Origin: Zygnema cylindricum | Taxonomy: Eukaryota > Streptophyta > Zygnematophyceae > Zygnematales > Zygnemataceae | Assembly: GCA_037447655.1 (NCBI GenBank) | Contig: JBBHKE010000423.1 | Span: 126,001 to 182,026 of the forward strand | Direction: 5' to 3' | Length of the DNA: 56,026 nucleotides | In this document: piece by piece, positions 21,553 through 30,972 of the stretch | How positions within the stretch are numbered: position 1 is the stretch's first letter | Layout of the letters: each line of letters opens with the position of its first letter | Translations under genes and position numbers: made by a program | Notes under the pieces: generated by a model | The model's input: only the letters and a program-made list of their open reading frames with translations | Told to the model about the DNA's origin: nothing | The model's database searches: none

Positions 21553-21771
21553 TTCTCTTTGGGGAGCCAGCCACCCTCAGGTTCATGCTCTGGCTGTCGC
21601 TTATCAATATACGTGCCAATCGACCAACTTCCAATATGAGTTCACCTACGGTAAGCGGTTGAATCCTCTGTCGATTGAGCTTATGCGGAACAGGAGGTCC
21701 AATGAGGTTGGCAGGGCTATGGGGCATTATGCCCATTTGCGCGATAATATCGAGTTGAATATCAATGAGGT
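21553..21771 (+). pseudogene. hAT transposase C-terminal (dimerisation) domain remnant
   Basis: Read in frame from 21553, right after a TAA, the translation begins LWGASHPQVHALAVAYQY, continues with a glutamate after a short gap, and then gives LMRNRRSNEVGRAM and HYAHLRDNIEL. This follows the hAT C-terminal pattern W..yG...P.L..lA.r...q..S....E, then a kRNrL..-like stretch and vy.hyNLrL. Only about 70 residues remain, with no start codon. The foldback element at 21772 cuts it off. The match is by pattern, not by search. Confidence 0.45.
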
Positions 21772-24541
21772 TAAGGGTATGTCCCCATATTCTTTAAACT
21801 TAGCGAACTTACTTTGTATTTTAGCGCTGATTCGCTAGACCTGGTTTTCAAGTGTCCCTATATGTAAGAACGTAATTCTAACTTACGTTTGTGACGATTG
21901 TATTTGTCAACAATACTTGTGACGGTTGTCAACTTCTACAATTTGTGTTGTCGCACGTTATTTTTTCGAACAGCTTTGTAACGTTGCATGTCTTACTATG
22001 ACATTGTAGACGTACCGCCTTCCAGCCTGTGCAGTTTCACGGTCGAAGGAGATGCTTTTTGCCTTCCCGTCTCTTGTCCGGTCGACTTGAAATGACATCG
22101 GAATTTCGGTTGACGTGAAATGGCATTAGAATTTCGAGTCCCTTGCAAAAAAAAAATCCGCACTAAACGTAAATGGACAAAACCAAACAAATTGTGTACT
22201 TCTATTTGTTGTATTAAATGCAAACGGACAAAACATAGCGAATTGTATACTTTTCTTTGTCATTAAAAATCGTATGATAATTTTCAGAAATTACTGCACG
22301 TGCGAATGTATGTTCCTATTTGTTTATAAAAAAAACCTAGTTTTCAAACACATCGCGCATGTGTTTTAAGCATAAATTTGAAGATGATGTTTTTTGTCGT
22401 GGAAGTGGGTCGAAAAACACATGACGACAAAATTTTGTACATCTTAAGTTCCAGGGTGACGCAAATTGTACTCTACAAATTTGCGATTCTTTCGTATGGT
22501 TGCAACTTTGGGTGCGTCTCTGTGTGCTTAAGTAAGGGTTTTTTTCTGTCGTTTTCTTGTAAAACTTAGAGCCGTTCCGCGTAAGTTTCAACTGTACAAA
22601 AAAATAGAGAAAAATAGAAGTACATTTTGTGTCATCATCGAATTTAAGATGTAGTACATGTTGTCGTATTGTGCTTTTCGACCCACTTCTACAACAAAAA
22701 ACGCCATCTTCAACCTTATGTTTAAAACACATGCGCGATGTGTTTTAAAATTAGGGATGTTCTATAAACAAATAGGAACATATATTCGCGCATGCCGTAT
22801 TTTTTGAAAATTTTCAAACGATTTCAAGCGACGTGGAAGTGTACATGATTCGCTATGTTTTGTCAGTTTTTGTTTAATACGTAGTGTTGTGTATCGGTAA
22901 AAAAATTATCGTGATAACACCGATACTGATAGTTATCGGTTATCGAACGGTTAAAGGTTCCGATATATCGGCCTGAGACCAACAAATTCCATATCGGCGA
23001 TAACTTCAAAAATATAGTATGCATACAATAGTACTTTATAACATACCGTATTACATTATTGACTTTGTATAATAAAGTACCTTCCACTGCACCTGTACAT
23101 TTTTCGTGCAGTTATATACAGTGTCCGTATATTTTCGTATTTTCTAGGGTTATATAAATGATTTTTAGAGTTTTAGAGTACATTTCCTTAAATTCCGTAT
23201 ATTCGGTATAACTGCCGCACACTTTTCATACATGTACGTGCAGTGGCCGTATTTTCCTTACTTGTTAGGGATATTAATTTTAGGGTTTGGAGGATACATT
23301 ACCATACAATTTCGTATATTTTTGTACCGCTGCGTTACATTTTTCGTATATTTACGTGCAATGTTTGTACATATTCGTGCACTTAGGGTTATTATAAGGG
23401 GGAATTTTAGGGTTTATAAAAAACATTGCCGTACGCTCCTATATATTTCAGTACGGTTGACAAAGATTTGCCGTATTATTAGGTTTTAAGGGTACACTTT
23501 CCGTATAATTTCGTACATTTATGTTACTTGTTTGTAATTTTAAAGATTTTTAAGGATTTTCTAGTATTTTGCTTTTCGTACATTTTCGTACATGTCCGTA
23601 CAGAAAAATCTATACGAATTTTAGAAAATTATGAAATCGATGAATATTACGTAATTCTAACAAAAAAGTCCAAATCTGTACGATTTGGACGTCTATGGGC
23701 GTAACTAACAGTCAAAAGGACATTGAGGAAGGGTATGGGAGCGTGGAACCGAAGTGAAACCCCCTTAAATAATAAATAATCAAGGAAATATCGCGATTTT
23801 TTACCGAAATCGGGGGGAAGGGGGTCTGTGGCGCGTCCGAGGAATATGACGTACAGTTGAGTGAATTGGCTGTACATTTATATGTACGGTCCGTACATAT
23901 ATCGCCGATAGTTATCGATATCGGTGTTATCGCCGATAAATACCAATGAATATCGGGTATTTATCGGCGATAACACCGATAACGATATATCGTACCAATA
24001 TATTGATTATCGGGTACTTGAAAAAAGGTCCATATCGGTTATAGGCAAATCCTTACCGATACACAACATTAATAATACGACAAAGAGAAGTACACAGTTT
24101 GTTTTGTTTTGTCCGTTTCCATCCGGTACGGATTTTTTTTTTGCAGGGGTCTCAAGGTTCCGATGCCATTTCACGTCGAGCCGACAATAGACGCAAAGGC
24201 AAAACGCATCTTCTTCAACGGTGAAACGGCACAGGCTGGAGGGCGGTAGGTCTACAATGTCACGAAAAGTCACGCGACGTCACGCGACGTCACAAGCAGT
24301 TACGAAAAATAACGTGCGTAGTCACGCGACGTCACAAGCAGTTACGAAAAATAACGTGCGTCATCACAGATTGTAGACGTTGATAGCCGTCACTGGCATT
24401 GTTGACGTATACATTTGTCACGCCCTTAAGTGACAATTTCGTTTGGTACACATAGGGACACCCGAAATCCGGGTCCGCCGGATCTCCGCTAAAAAACAAA
24501 AAAAAATCTCTAAGTTTGAAGTACATAGAGACGCACCCTTA
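21772..24541. mobile_element. Foldback transposon with long terminal inverted repeats (MULE-like?)
   Basis: The ends are TAAGGGTATGTCCCCAT (21772) and its near-complement atagagacgcaccctta (24541). The two arms pair for roughly 600-700 bp each: 21772 to about 22475 with about 22620-22881 plus 24072-24541. Matching blocks include the acgtaccgcc/ggcggta region, the cgtttgcg blocks and the cgcgcatgtgttttaa core. A hAT insertion (22882-24071) splits the right arm. The loop is short and non-coding. No target duplication is obvious, so the superfamily is uncertain. Confidence 0.7.
22882..24071. mobile_element. Non-autonomous hAT element nested in the foldback arm
   Basis: The ends TAGTGTTGTGTATCGG and CCGATACACAACATTA are inverted repeats. 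The flanks ttaatacg (22874-22881) and ataatacg (24072-24079) are an 8-bp target duplication with one mismatch; 8 bp is the hAT size. Subterminal regions are rich in tatcg and cgata repeats. The middle (about 23090-23480) holds degenerate tandem units with ccgtat, tacgtgca and tagggtt. No transposase is present. Confidence 0.85.
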
Positions 24542-24620
24542 GGCAGTACGACGCTAAGTTTTACAGGAAAACGACAAAAAAAAACCGTTACTTATGCACA
24601 TGGGGACATACCCTAACTTA
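24542..24620. mobile_element. Terminus of another foldback-type element
   Basis: This 80-bp piece is the reverse complement of the start of the 35661-35740 sequence (gtgtccccatgtgcataag, then gttttcctgtaaaactta, then gccgtactgcc). It is also found inside the loop at about 22500-22570. It looks like the end of a related element abutting 24541. Confidence 0.55.
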
Positions 24621-25110
24621 GGTCGAAGTGACAGGGGCCGGGCTGGGAGGGATGAGTGTATTCGCGGTTTGACGGATGCCCAGATTCGAAGGTGGCGCGA
24701 AGGGGGTGTGGAGTTTTCCGTGTTGGTGGATGCGGTAAAGGAGCACATGGTGAAACACTGCCCGGGAAATTTGTGAAATTGTGAAAATTTCTTTTTTTTC
24801 ACAAACAATTCGAGTTTGGCAAATGACCAACCGCCAAATGGCCAAATACCTCAACACGGCAAAAAACCATACAAAACATTGACATGACATAAAATAATTT
24901 TCTGTAATGTTTTTTCCCCAACATTTTACTGTGGCTTCAGCACCGTACCGGTCGTGAAGACACCGGACAATTGCGTCGCCAATACGTTTCCGTCATTAGT
25001 TGGTTGAGAACCTGAAACCGTGTGCCAAAAGGTTTTCGACTGCCCGAGACAAGCCCGTTTGTCGTTTCTGAAGCTTCCACTCGTGTAGCCGTGACGTCAT
25101 AAAGTTATCC
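24621..25110. other. Unassigned region with a small open frame
   Basis: An open frame to 24776 includes RGLTDAQIRRWREGG and AVKEHMVKHCPGNL, which is protein-like in composition, but I recognise no family. 24780-25110 has no visible gene. It may be a gene fragment carried by a transposon. Confidence 0.25.
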
Positions 25111-25116
25111 GTGTTC

Positions 25117-25187
25117 CTCTATATAGATTTTCCTTGGACAAGATGGGAGGAAGCAGCGAAAAGAAGCAGTCTTACCTTTCATGGCTC
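25117..25187 (+). other. Possible promoter and first exon running toward the gap
   Basis: A TATA-like ctctatatagat at 25117-25128 is followed by ATG at 25143 and a short frame MGGSSEKKQSYLSWL ending at a good donor (ctc|gtatgt, near 25187). The spacing from TATA to ATG is short. The rest of any gene would lie in or beyond the N gap, where the sequence is suspect. Weak call. Confidence 0.25.
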
Positions 25188-25314
25188 GTATGTGATCGTA
25201 CATCTATTATTGATTACTATTATCTCAGTCGTGTTGCCGATTTTTCATACTAAATATTTTTATGGGAGTTGAAAGCCTGGTCTCGTAAACTTCTGACTCC
25301 TCATTGGCCTCATG

Positions 25315-25439
25315 NNNNNNNNNNNNNNNNNNNNNNNNNNNNNNNNNNNNNNNNNNNNNNNNNNNNNNNNNNNNNNNNNNNNNNNNNNNNNNNNNNNNNN
25401 NNNNNNNNNNNNNNNNNNNNNNNNNNNNNNNNNNNNNNN
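25315..25439. other. Assembly gap (125 N)
   Basis: An unbroken run of 125 N. Sequence to its right (from 25440) is the outer end of the mirror repeat described below, so the two are probably linked. Confidence 0.99.
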
Positions 25440-25720
25440 CATGGCGGGTTTGTCGCTTACTTTTTGCTGGGTCCGTACGCGGTGTGCTCTCGCCTGTAAA
25501 AACCTGCTCCCTCTCAGGAGCGATAAAAAGAGGCACGGGCAGTGCGCGTACATGCCTTTTTTTATACGTTCCCAGAGCCTGGAGGCGAAAGTAAGTACCA
25601 AGGAAACCTACTAAAAAGTGGCGGCAGCGGAAAGGGGAGAGGGAGAGTGTGATAGTGAAAATAAAGTGTGAAAAAACTTAGTCTGTGCTATTATGACTAT
25701 ATTTTACTTTCAAGAAAATT
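25440..25720. repeat. Mirror-repeat arm 1 (reversed, not complemented, copy of 25789-26069)
   Basis: Every base i in this segment equals base 51509-i. For example catggcggg at 25440 faces gggcggtac ending at 26069, and caagaaaatt ending at 25720 faces ttaaaagaac starting at 25789. I compared the whole 281 nt and found no mismatch. The arm begins exactly at the edge of the N gap. The sequence is mixed, not a purine tract. Confidence 0.97.
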
Positions 25721-25788
25721 GTGTTTTCTATTTTTCTCACTCGACTTGCCATTAAAAAAAAACCTAAAAAATTTCAAAAATAATATTT
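25721..25788. other. Spacer between mirror-repeat arms
   Basis: A 68-nt AT-rich stretch that is not mirror symmetric; matches drop to chance level at 25721/25788. No feature is seen in it. Confidence 0.8.
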
Positions 25789-26069
25789 TTAAAAGAACTT
25801 TCATTTTATATCAGTATTATCGTGTCTGATTCAAAAAAGTGTGAAATAAAAGTGATAGTGTGAGAGGGAGAGGGGAAAGGCGACGGCGGTGAAAAATCAT
25901 CCAAAGGAACCATGAATGAAAGCGGAGGTCCGAGACCCTTGCATATTTTTTTCCGTACATGCGCGTGACGGGCACGGAGAAAAATAGCGAGGACTCTCCC
26001 TCGTCCAAAAATGTCCGCTCTCGTGTGGCGCATGCCTGGGTCGTTTTTCATTCGCTGTTTGGGCGGTAC
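25789..26069. repeat. Mirror-repeat arm 2
   Basis: Exact letter-reversed partner of 25440-25720. It runs on without a break into 26070 onward, whereas arm 1 abuts the gap. If one arm is an artefact, arm 1 is the likelier candidate. Open frames in both arms should not be used as gene evidence. Confidence 0.97.
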
Positions 26070-26907
26070 TTGAACTAAAATTACCCCCTCGAGGTGATTT
26101 TTGATGAAGTTTTTTTATGTGCTGGATTCTCTTGCCCGGGGGTCGAAAAGGGGAAAACGCCAAAATGCGTTCACGTGACGACAAACACGCCGTACATTCA
26201 AAGTTTGAATTGACGTTCACTGTACTTTGGTAAACATGATTTTCTTGTACGGCTAAAGTTTTTGTCAAAGTTCCCTGAATTTTAGGGCAAAAAGACAGAG
26301 AAAAGTAGATACTTTAACACATGGGGACGTACCCTTAGATGGATTACAATAGCGATGGGCGGTGGACAGTACATTTTGAATCGACCGCCCGTTAATTCGG
26401 TTAAAACCGCTGTAAAGTCGTTTTGTATAAGCTGTCTGACCTAAAAATCAAGCCAAATAAAAACATGTAGTATCACTCTGAACGTGTTCAGATTTAAAAA
26501 TATAAGCCGTTGCAATTTCCACATTGTGCGGCACGCTTTTCCGACCGTCCGTTTCATGCCAACGGTATTCCCCTCAGAGGCATGAAATTGTCGAAAAACC
26601 TGAAAACGATGACGTCATGCCCTTAAAAAATTACAGAAATAAGAGTACAAAAAGTTTCAAATGCTACAGAAAGTACGGGTTTATGACATTCGTGATGTAC
26701 TTTATGAACCATTTGTATTTTTCCTTCCGCAGATATCTTTGCACTGCATTCTCATGGACTCACCAGTTTTGAAATACTTGCAGTAGGATGTCTGCGTTTG
26801 CTGGAAAGTGTGAAGGATCTTGTCTCCGCTTCCTTGCAAACTTACAGCTGCGAAGGCGGCCAGCTGTCGGTTTTTTGAGCAATTCAGCGTAAATCAATAT
26901 CACTAGA
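26070..26907. other. Repeat-derived flank and 5' region of the coiled-coil gene
   Basis: At 26318-26338 the sequence cacatggggacgtacccttag matches the foldback-family terminus, so a related element probably ends here with its other end in or before the gap. 26340-26907 has no coding feature that I can support; its last part should be the promoter and 5' UTR of the gene starting at 26908. Confidence 0.4.
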
Positions 26908-29783
26908 ATGGATCCTCTGATGATTAGGGAGGATGCCCTTACAGTTATTCAAAAGAGATTAAGTGCTGCGTTGCAGGAGTTTGGTGACGAGGTAAATAAG
27001 GAGAACAAACTTGCAGAAGTTGAAGACGTTGAGAAAAAGAGGACATCGGAAAAGATCGCTAAGAGGTTAAAGCTCACGGAGAAAATTATAATTGATCAGA
27101 TTAAGGCAGGAGCAGTGGTGGTGGAGAGCTCACAAAGGAATCCAGATGTTAAGATAATAATACATCCGTTAGGAAAAGTTGATGAAAATATTCCGATGGC
27201 GATTTCTGATCATCATCTTGCACAATCTTCAGGTGAGTAATATACTGTTTGTGAAGGGCGAGACACTATGGGCCCATGGGCTGTAGCTTCTGAGGTCGTA
27301 GAACATGTTTGTCTTTCTGTCAACATTACAGTTAACCTCGTAGGAACTATTGGGGTTCACTTCTAAATTCAAATGTGAGAATGAGCTGGGAATGATTGTC
27401 AGCTATATTACACGACAGAGAATGTATGAGAAGCTTTATCAATGTTTAGGAAGATTGACGTTCGCGGGAATTCTCAATCAATTTTCAATGAAGCAACAAG
27501 GAGTGGACAAGGACGAATACCTATTTTTTTTAGCAAATATCCTGCAGGTTTCAGCAAAAACTAAGCAAGCAAATAATAAATTCATCCAGTAGCTTGCACT
27601 TCACAATCCATACACATTCTTGTCCGTTCTTCAAGACTAGGTCAATTTCTGGTGAACATGCAGTTCCACTTTTTTTGCTGTGCAAAGTAGCCGTAGTGTC
27701 AATGACGGAAATTAAAGTGTGTAGATAATATATTTCCATTAGGACCAACCGTTTTTTAAAGCAGTGCACTAGCTCTTGAGCCTTTTATCTTTTTTCCTAG
27801 CATTGGTTAACAGTGTGATTGCAGCGAGGGAAGGCGGAACTTGACTTTACTGTTACCCTGATCAGGTGAAGAGGTTGAATAGGTTTTGACCCAATTATTC
27901 ATGCGGTAGTTGCCTGTATCTTATCGAAGGGCCCAAGTACGAGTGATTGAACCTGCTGTAATTCCAGAAGACCCATTGACATGAAAGTGCGAGAGACAAT
28001 GTAATTCTACAAGTTGAATTGTCCCTTGGAGTTTGAATCAAACGAATATATTATCTTTTGGCAATAAATAAGTTAATGTTTCTGACATGACACAAAAACA
28101 TGGAATCTTATCATTGTTCATATAGACGGAGCTAGAAGACGATCTCCTTTGCCGCTGGTCGCATGCTTATAGAGTGTCTGCTGGTCATCATGCTACTCAT
28201 CCGGGTCAATCTTTGCTTCCCCTTTTGGTTGCTACTCATGCGTGTATATACCTCTCTGAGTCTGCACAAAGATGCAGGTAACCCTAAGCTTTACAGTTTA
28301 TCTGTTGCTGCCCTGTACCCAGATTCAGAGGAAGCCGCCTTGAGGCAAGAAGTAGACAAGCTACAAGCGGAGGTCAATCGGTTGTCAGTCAAAGTTGCAG
28401 AACGCAGGCAAACAGCCAGGAAGGAATTTCTCAATCTAGCTCAAGAGGCGGTTCAACAACAAAGACCAATTCCACTTGGATATCTGACGGCATGTCAAAC
28501 AGATGGAGATTCTCAGCTAGGTATGCTCGTCAACTCCAATTAGATTTGCCTTTAGCAAAGCAGTTGATTGTATGCTAAAGGAAGTGTTGCCCAGGTTTCA
28601 GGATTTACGGAGTTACATAAGCTACTTGCTGAGAGCCCTTGCACTTAGGTTGCCTATCATTATTTGTGGTCGAGTCAAATGTAGGGCATCTCAGAAAGCT
28701 AAAAGGCCAACATATCCACTGCCGTTCTGGATGCGCCTGTATGCAGATCATTGTGAGGTACTGTTACATAACAGGATAGTGGTTACCAGAATGTATTTTA
28801 GGGTTAACGCCCAGGCGCTCCTGATGTCCGAGCAGACAAGTTTGCCACAGGAGTGTCAGTAGATTCTATCGGTATACATGTTGCCTTTTTAACTAATACG
28901 GTCGCCCATCAAATATTCAAAGTCCCTTTAAAACGTTTGAAGTATAGAGTAAGCGAAAAGGTTTATATTTGAAAGAACCAAAAAACATCAGTCTGTATGT
29001 ATGAGTGTAACCCTTGGGCTGTTTGTTTTGTGTTTTCACCCTCAAGCATTTTTAAGATTTTACTTTTCCCAAACATTTCTGAGCAAACAGATTACGTGTA
29101 GAGCAATGGATTGTGGAATTGCAAACAATATTTTGCTTATGTGTATTTGTAATTTCCCTCAGCAAATTTGTAGTGGAAAAATTTCGTCATTACACTTATA
29201 TACACCACATATTGCTATTAGCATTCTCTATCAGAATTAACCACACTAAATTAAGTTTTGCATGTGGCTCAATATGGACCACTTTACCAAATAGTGTTTT
29301 TTGAACTCTATTTTATGATTTCGGGTCAAAAATTCACCACCTGAAAATAGAGTGATCAACTCTAATATTGTGGGTGGTGCACTTTTCTGTAGGTTGGTTG
29401 GAACTGCCATGCAAAATTTCAACTGGCGATTTTAGTCAATTGTCGTTGATTGCTAAACTGCATCTAATTGAAACTGTCAGATGTGCTGTTTTGTCATTTT
29501 GTCCGTTATTTGTGAAGTGCTCACTATCAACTACTATCGGCAGAATATGCAACTTACAATCTTTCACTTGATTGGCCATGTTATTATTGCAGATGAATGT
29601 GATGACAAGAAAATTGAGGATCGACTTGCCTCCTTTAGGCCCAAAAATAGTTCCCTCCTCGAGCGTGTCAATAGTGCTCTGAGTAGATTGGGTCGGGTAC
29701 TTGAAGTCGTGGAAGGTCGGCAAGGACAGTCTCAACTTATTGAAGAAGTTTTTTCCGAACACCTGCAGGAAAATTTGCCCTGA
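26908..29783 (+). CDS. Unrecognised coiled-coil protein, 3 exons
   Basis: Exons 26908-27232, 28323-28520 and 29593-29783 join with consistent phase to 237 aa. Donors are gtgagt and gtatgc; acceptors are cccag and ttgcag. I do not recognise the family. Exon 1 is a Lys/Glu-rich helical region (LTVIQKRLSAALQEFGDEV, then EKIAKRLKLTEKIIIDQIK). Exon 2 is a clear heptad coiled coil (EEAALRQEVDKLQAEVNRL). Exon 3 has another helical stretch (SLLERVNSALSRLGRVLEVV) and an acidic end. There is no signal peptide or membrane segment. A subunit of a coiled-coil complex (for example a kinetochore or tether component) is conceivable but unproven. A further open segment at 28126-28277 does not fit the phase and was left out. 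Confidence 0.6.
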
Positions 29784-30107
29784 CTTTCAAAGCTCCATTC
29801 CAAATGGTTTGCAGAAGTAGTGTATTTATTTACTGGTGGTATGTGCCTCCTTAGGTTCTGAAATTGTAGTGATGGTTCTGAAATGGAGCCATCAGCCCGT
29901 AGTCAAAAAGTTGCAAGTAGTGGCTGAAAACAGCCCTCTAGGCTGATTATCATGCTTATTGTAATAAAACCAGAGGCTGTGAGTGCCAGCGGCAAGAGCG
30001 AGTACCTGAGATAAGCAAGATTTTTTTGTCACTAAGCCCACTGAAGAAGTTAATGACGGTACTCTTCAGTTTGACGACAAGGCCTAAGGTCGACAAGAGT
30101 CAACTAG
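29784..30107. other. 3' flank of the coiled-coil gene
   Basis: Presumed 3' UTR and intergenic sequence; nothing else is seen. Confidence 0.4.
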
Positions 30108-30368
30108 TACACTTCATGTTAATATCCTTCCATTCTTGTTTCTTTCCTGGAGAATTTAGATGCAGGTGTAAGGGATTGGGCGTTATGTGTTTCATCAATG
30201 TTTTAAGATCCTTCAATGCTGCTGAATGGAGGGATCATATATAGAGATTCATTTTTATAAAAATGCTTAAGTGGTTTTATTTTCAATGATACGGATTACA
30301 ATTAGATATTGTTCCTCATATTCAATTTTATAAAAATATTTAATGGTTTTATTTTAAACAATACTTAA
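30108..30368. repeat. Direct repeat R, copy 1 (pairs with about 33411-33645)
   Basis: About 240 bp (atgcaggtgtaagggattg, tcaatgctgctgaatggagg, ending acaatacttaaca) recur at 33411-33645 with a few percent differences. In copy 2 it is followed directly by repeat S; in copy 1 the LINE intervenes. Confidence 0.85.
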
Positions 30369-30462
30369 CAAATAAAAATTTAAAAGCACGATGGAGTCCG
30401 GGGGTACCAAAAGGGTGGCATGGCCAAAACTGAAAAACTACAAAAAAAAAAAAAATAGAGCA

Positions 30463-30830
30463 GATGGGAACACAAAAAAAAAAAAAAAAAGGAAACCATC
30501 AACAAGGAAAATAAAAGCACCCAAACTCAAAATGAAAAGCACGGCAACTCACAAAACCAAAACTACAACCCCAACCCCAAATGAATTAAATACCTACGAA
30601 AAGCAACCCCGTAAGTCCCCCCATCCTAGAGGAGCACGTTGAGAGCGATGGGAACACAAAAAAAAAAAAAAAAAGGAAACCATCAACAAGGAAAATAAAA
30701 GCACCCAAACTCAAAATGAAAAGCACGGCAACTCACAAAACCAAAACTACAACCCCAACCCCAAATGAATTAAATACCTACAAAAAGCAACCCCGTAAGT
30801 CCCCCCATCCTAGAGGAGCACGTTGAGGGA
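30463..30830. repeat. 184-bp tandem duplication at the LINE 3' end
   Basis: Two copies of a 184-bp unit, starting gatgggaacaca at 30463 and 30647 and containing poly-A and aactcacaaaaccaaaact, are nearly identical. They lie in what would be the LINE 3' UTR. The Lys-rich open frame over them at 30391-30642 is a by-product of the A-runs. Confidence 0.9.
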
Positions 30831-30972
30831 GTTCCGGAACACGGCGACGATGCATAACCGCAACAGCCGATCGGAGGATAATAGAAGCCTGCACTTGCTC
30901 TAAAGCCACCGATAAGCGTTGACGATAAAAAGAAGTAAGGACCGAAGGAGGAGGGCTCCCAGGTCCTCGGCG

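Noticed and set aside
25225-25614. Open frames running through the N gap
   Set aside because: Unknown bases do not break a frame, so these carry no information; part of the flank is also mirror-repeat sequence.
25440-26069. Interpretation of the mirror repeat as an ordinary hairpin or triplex-forming sequence
   Set aside because: The arms are not complementary, so no hairpin forms, and the arms mix purines and pyrimidines on both strands, unlike triplex-forming mirror repeats.
27350-27592. 80-codon frame between exons of the coiled-coil gene
   Set aside because: No splice sites join it in phase and the composition is unremarkable; it is treated as intronic.
28126-28277. Possible extra exon of the coiled-coil gene
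   Set aside because: It has usable splice sites and an open frame, but inserting it shifts the phase and creates a stop at the TTATAG near 28170; the three-exon model is consistent without it.
30391-30642. Lys-rich 83-codon open frame
   Set aside because: It is produced by A-runs in the duplicated LINE 3' end and has no splice or domain support.
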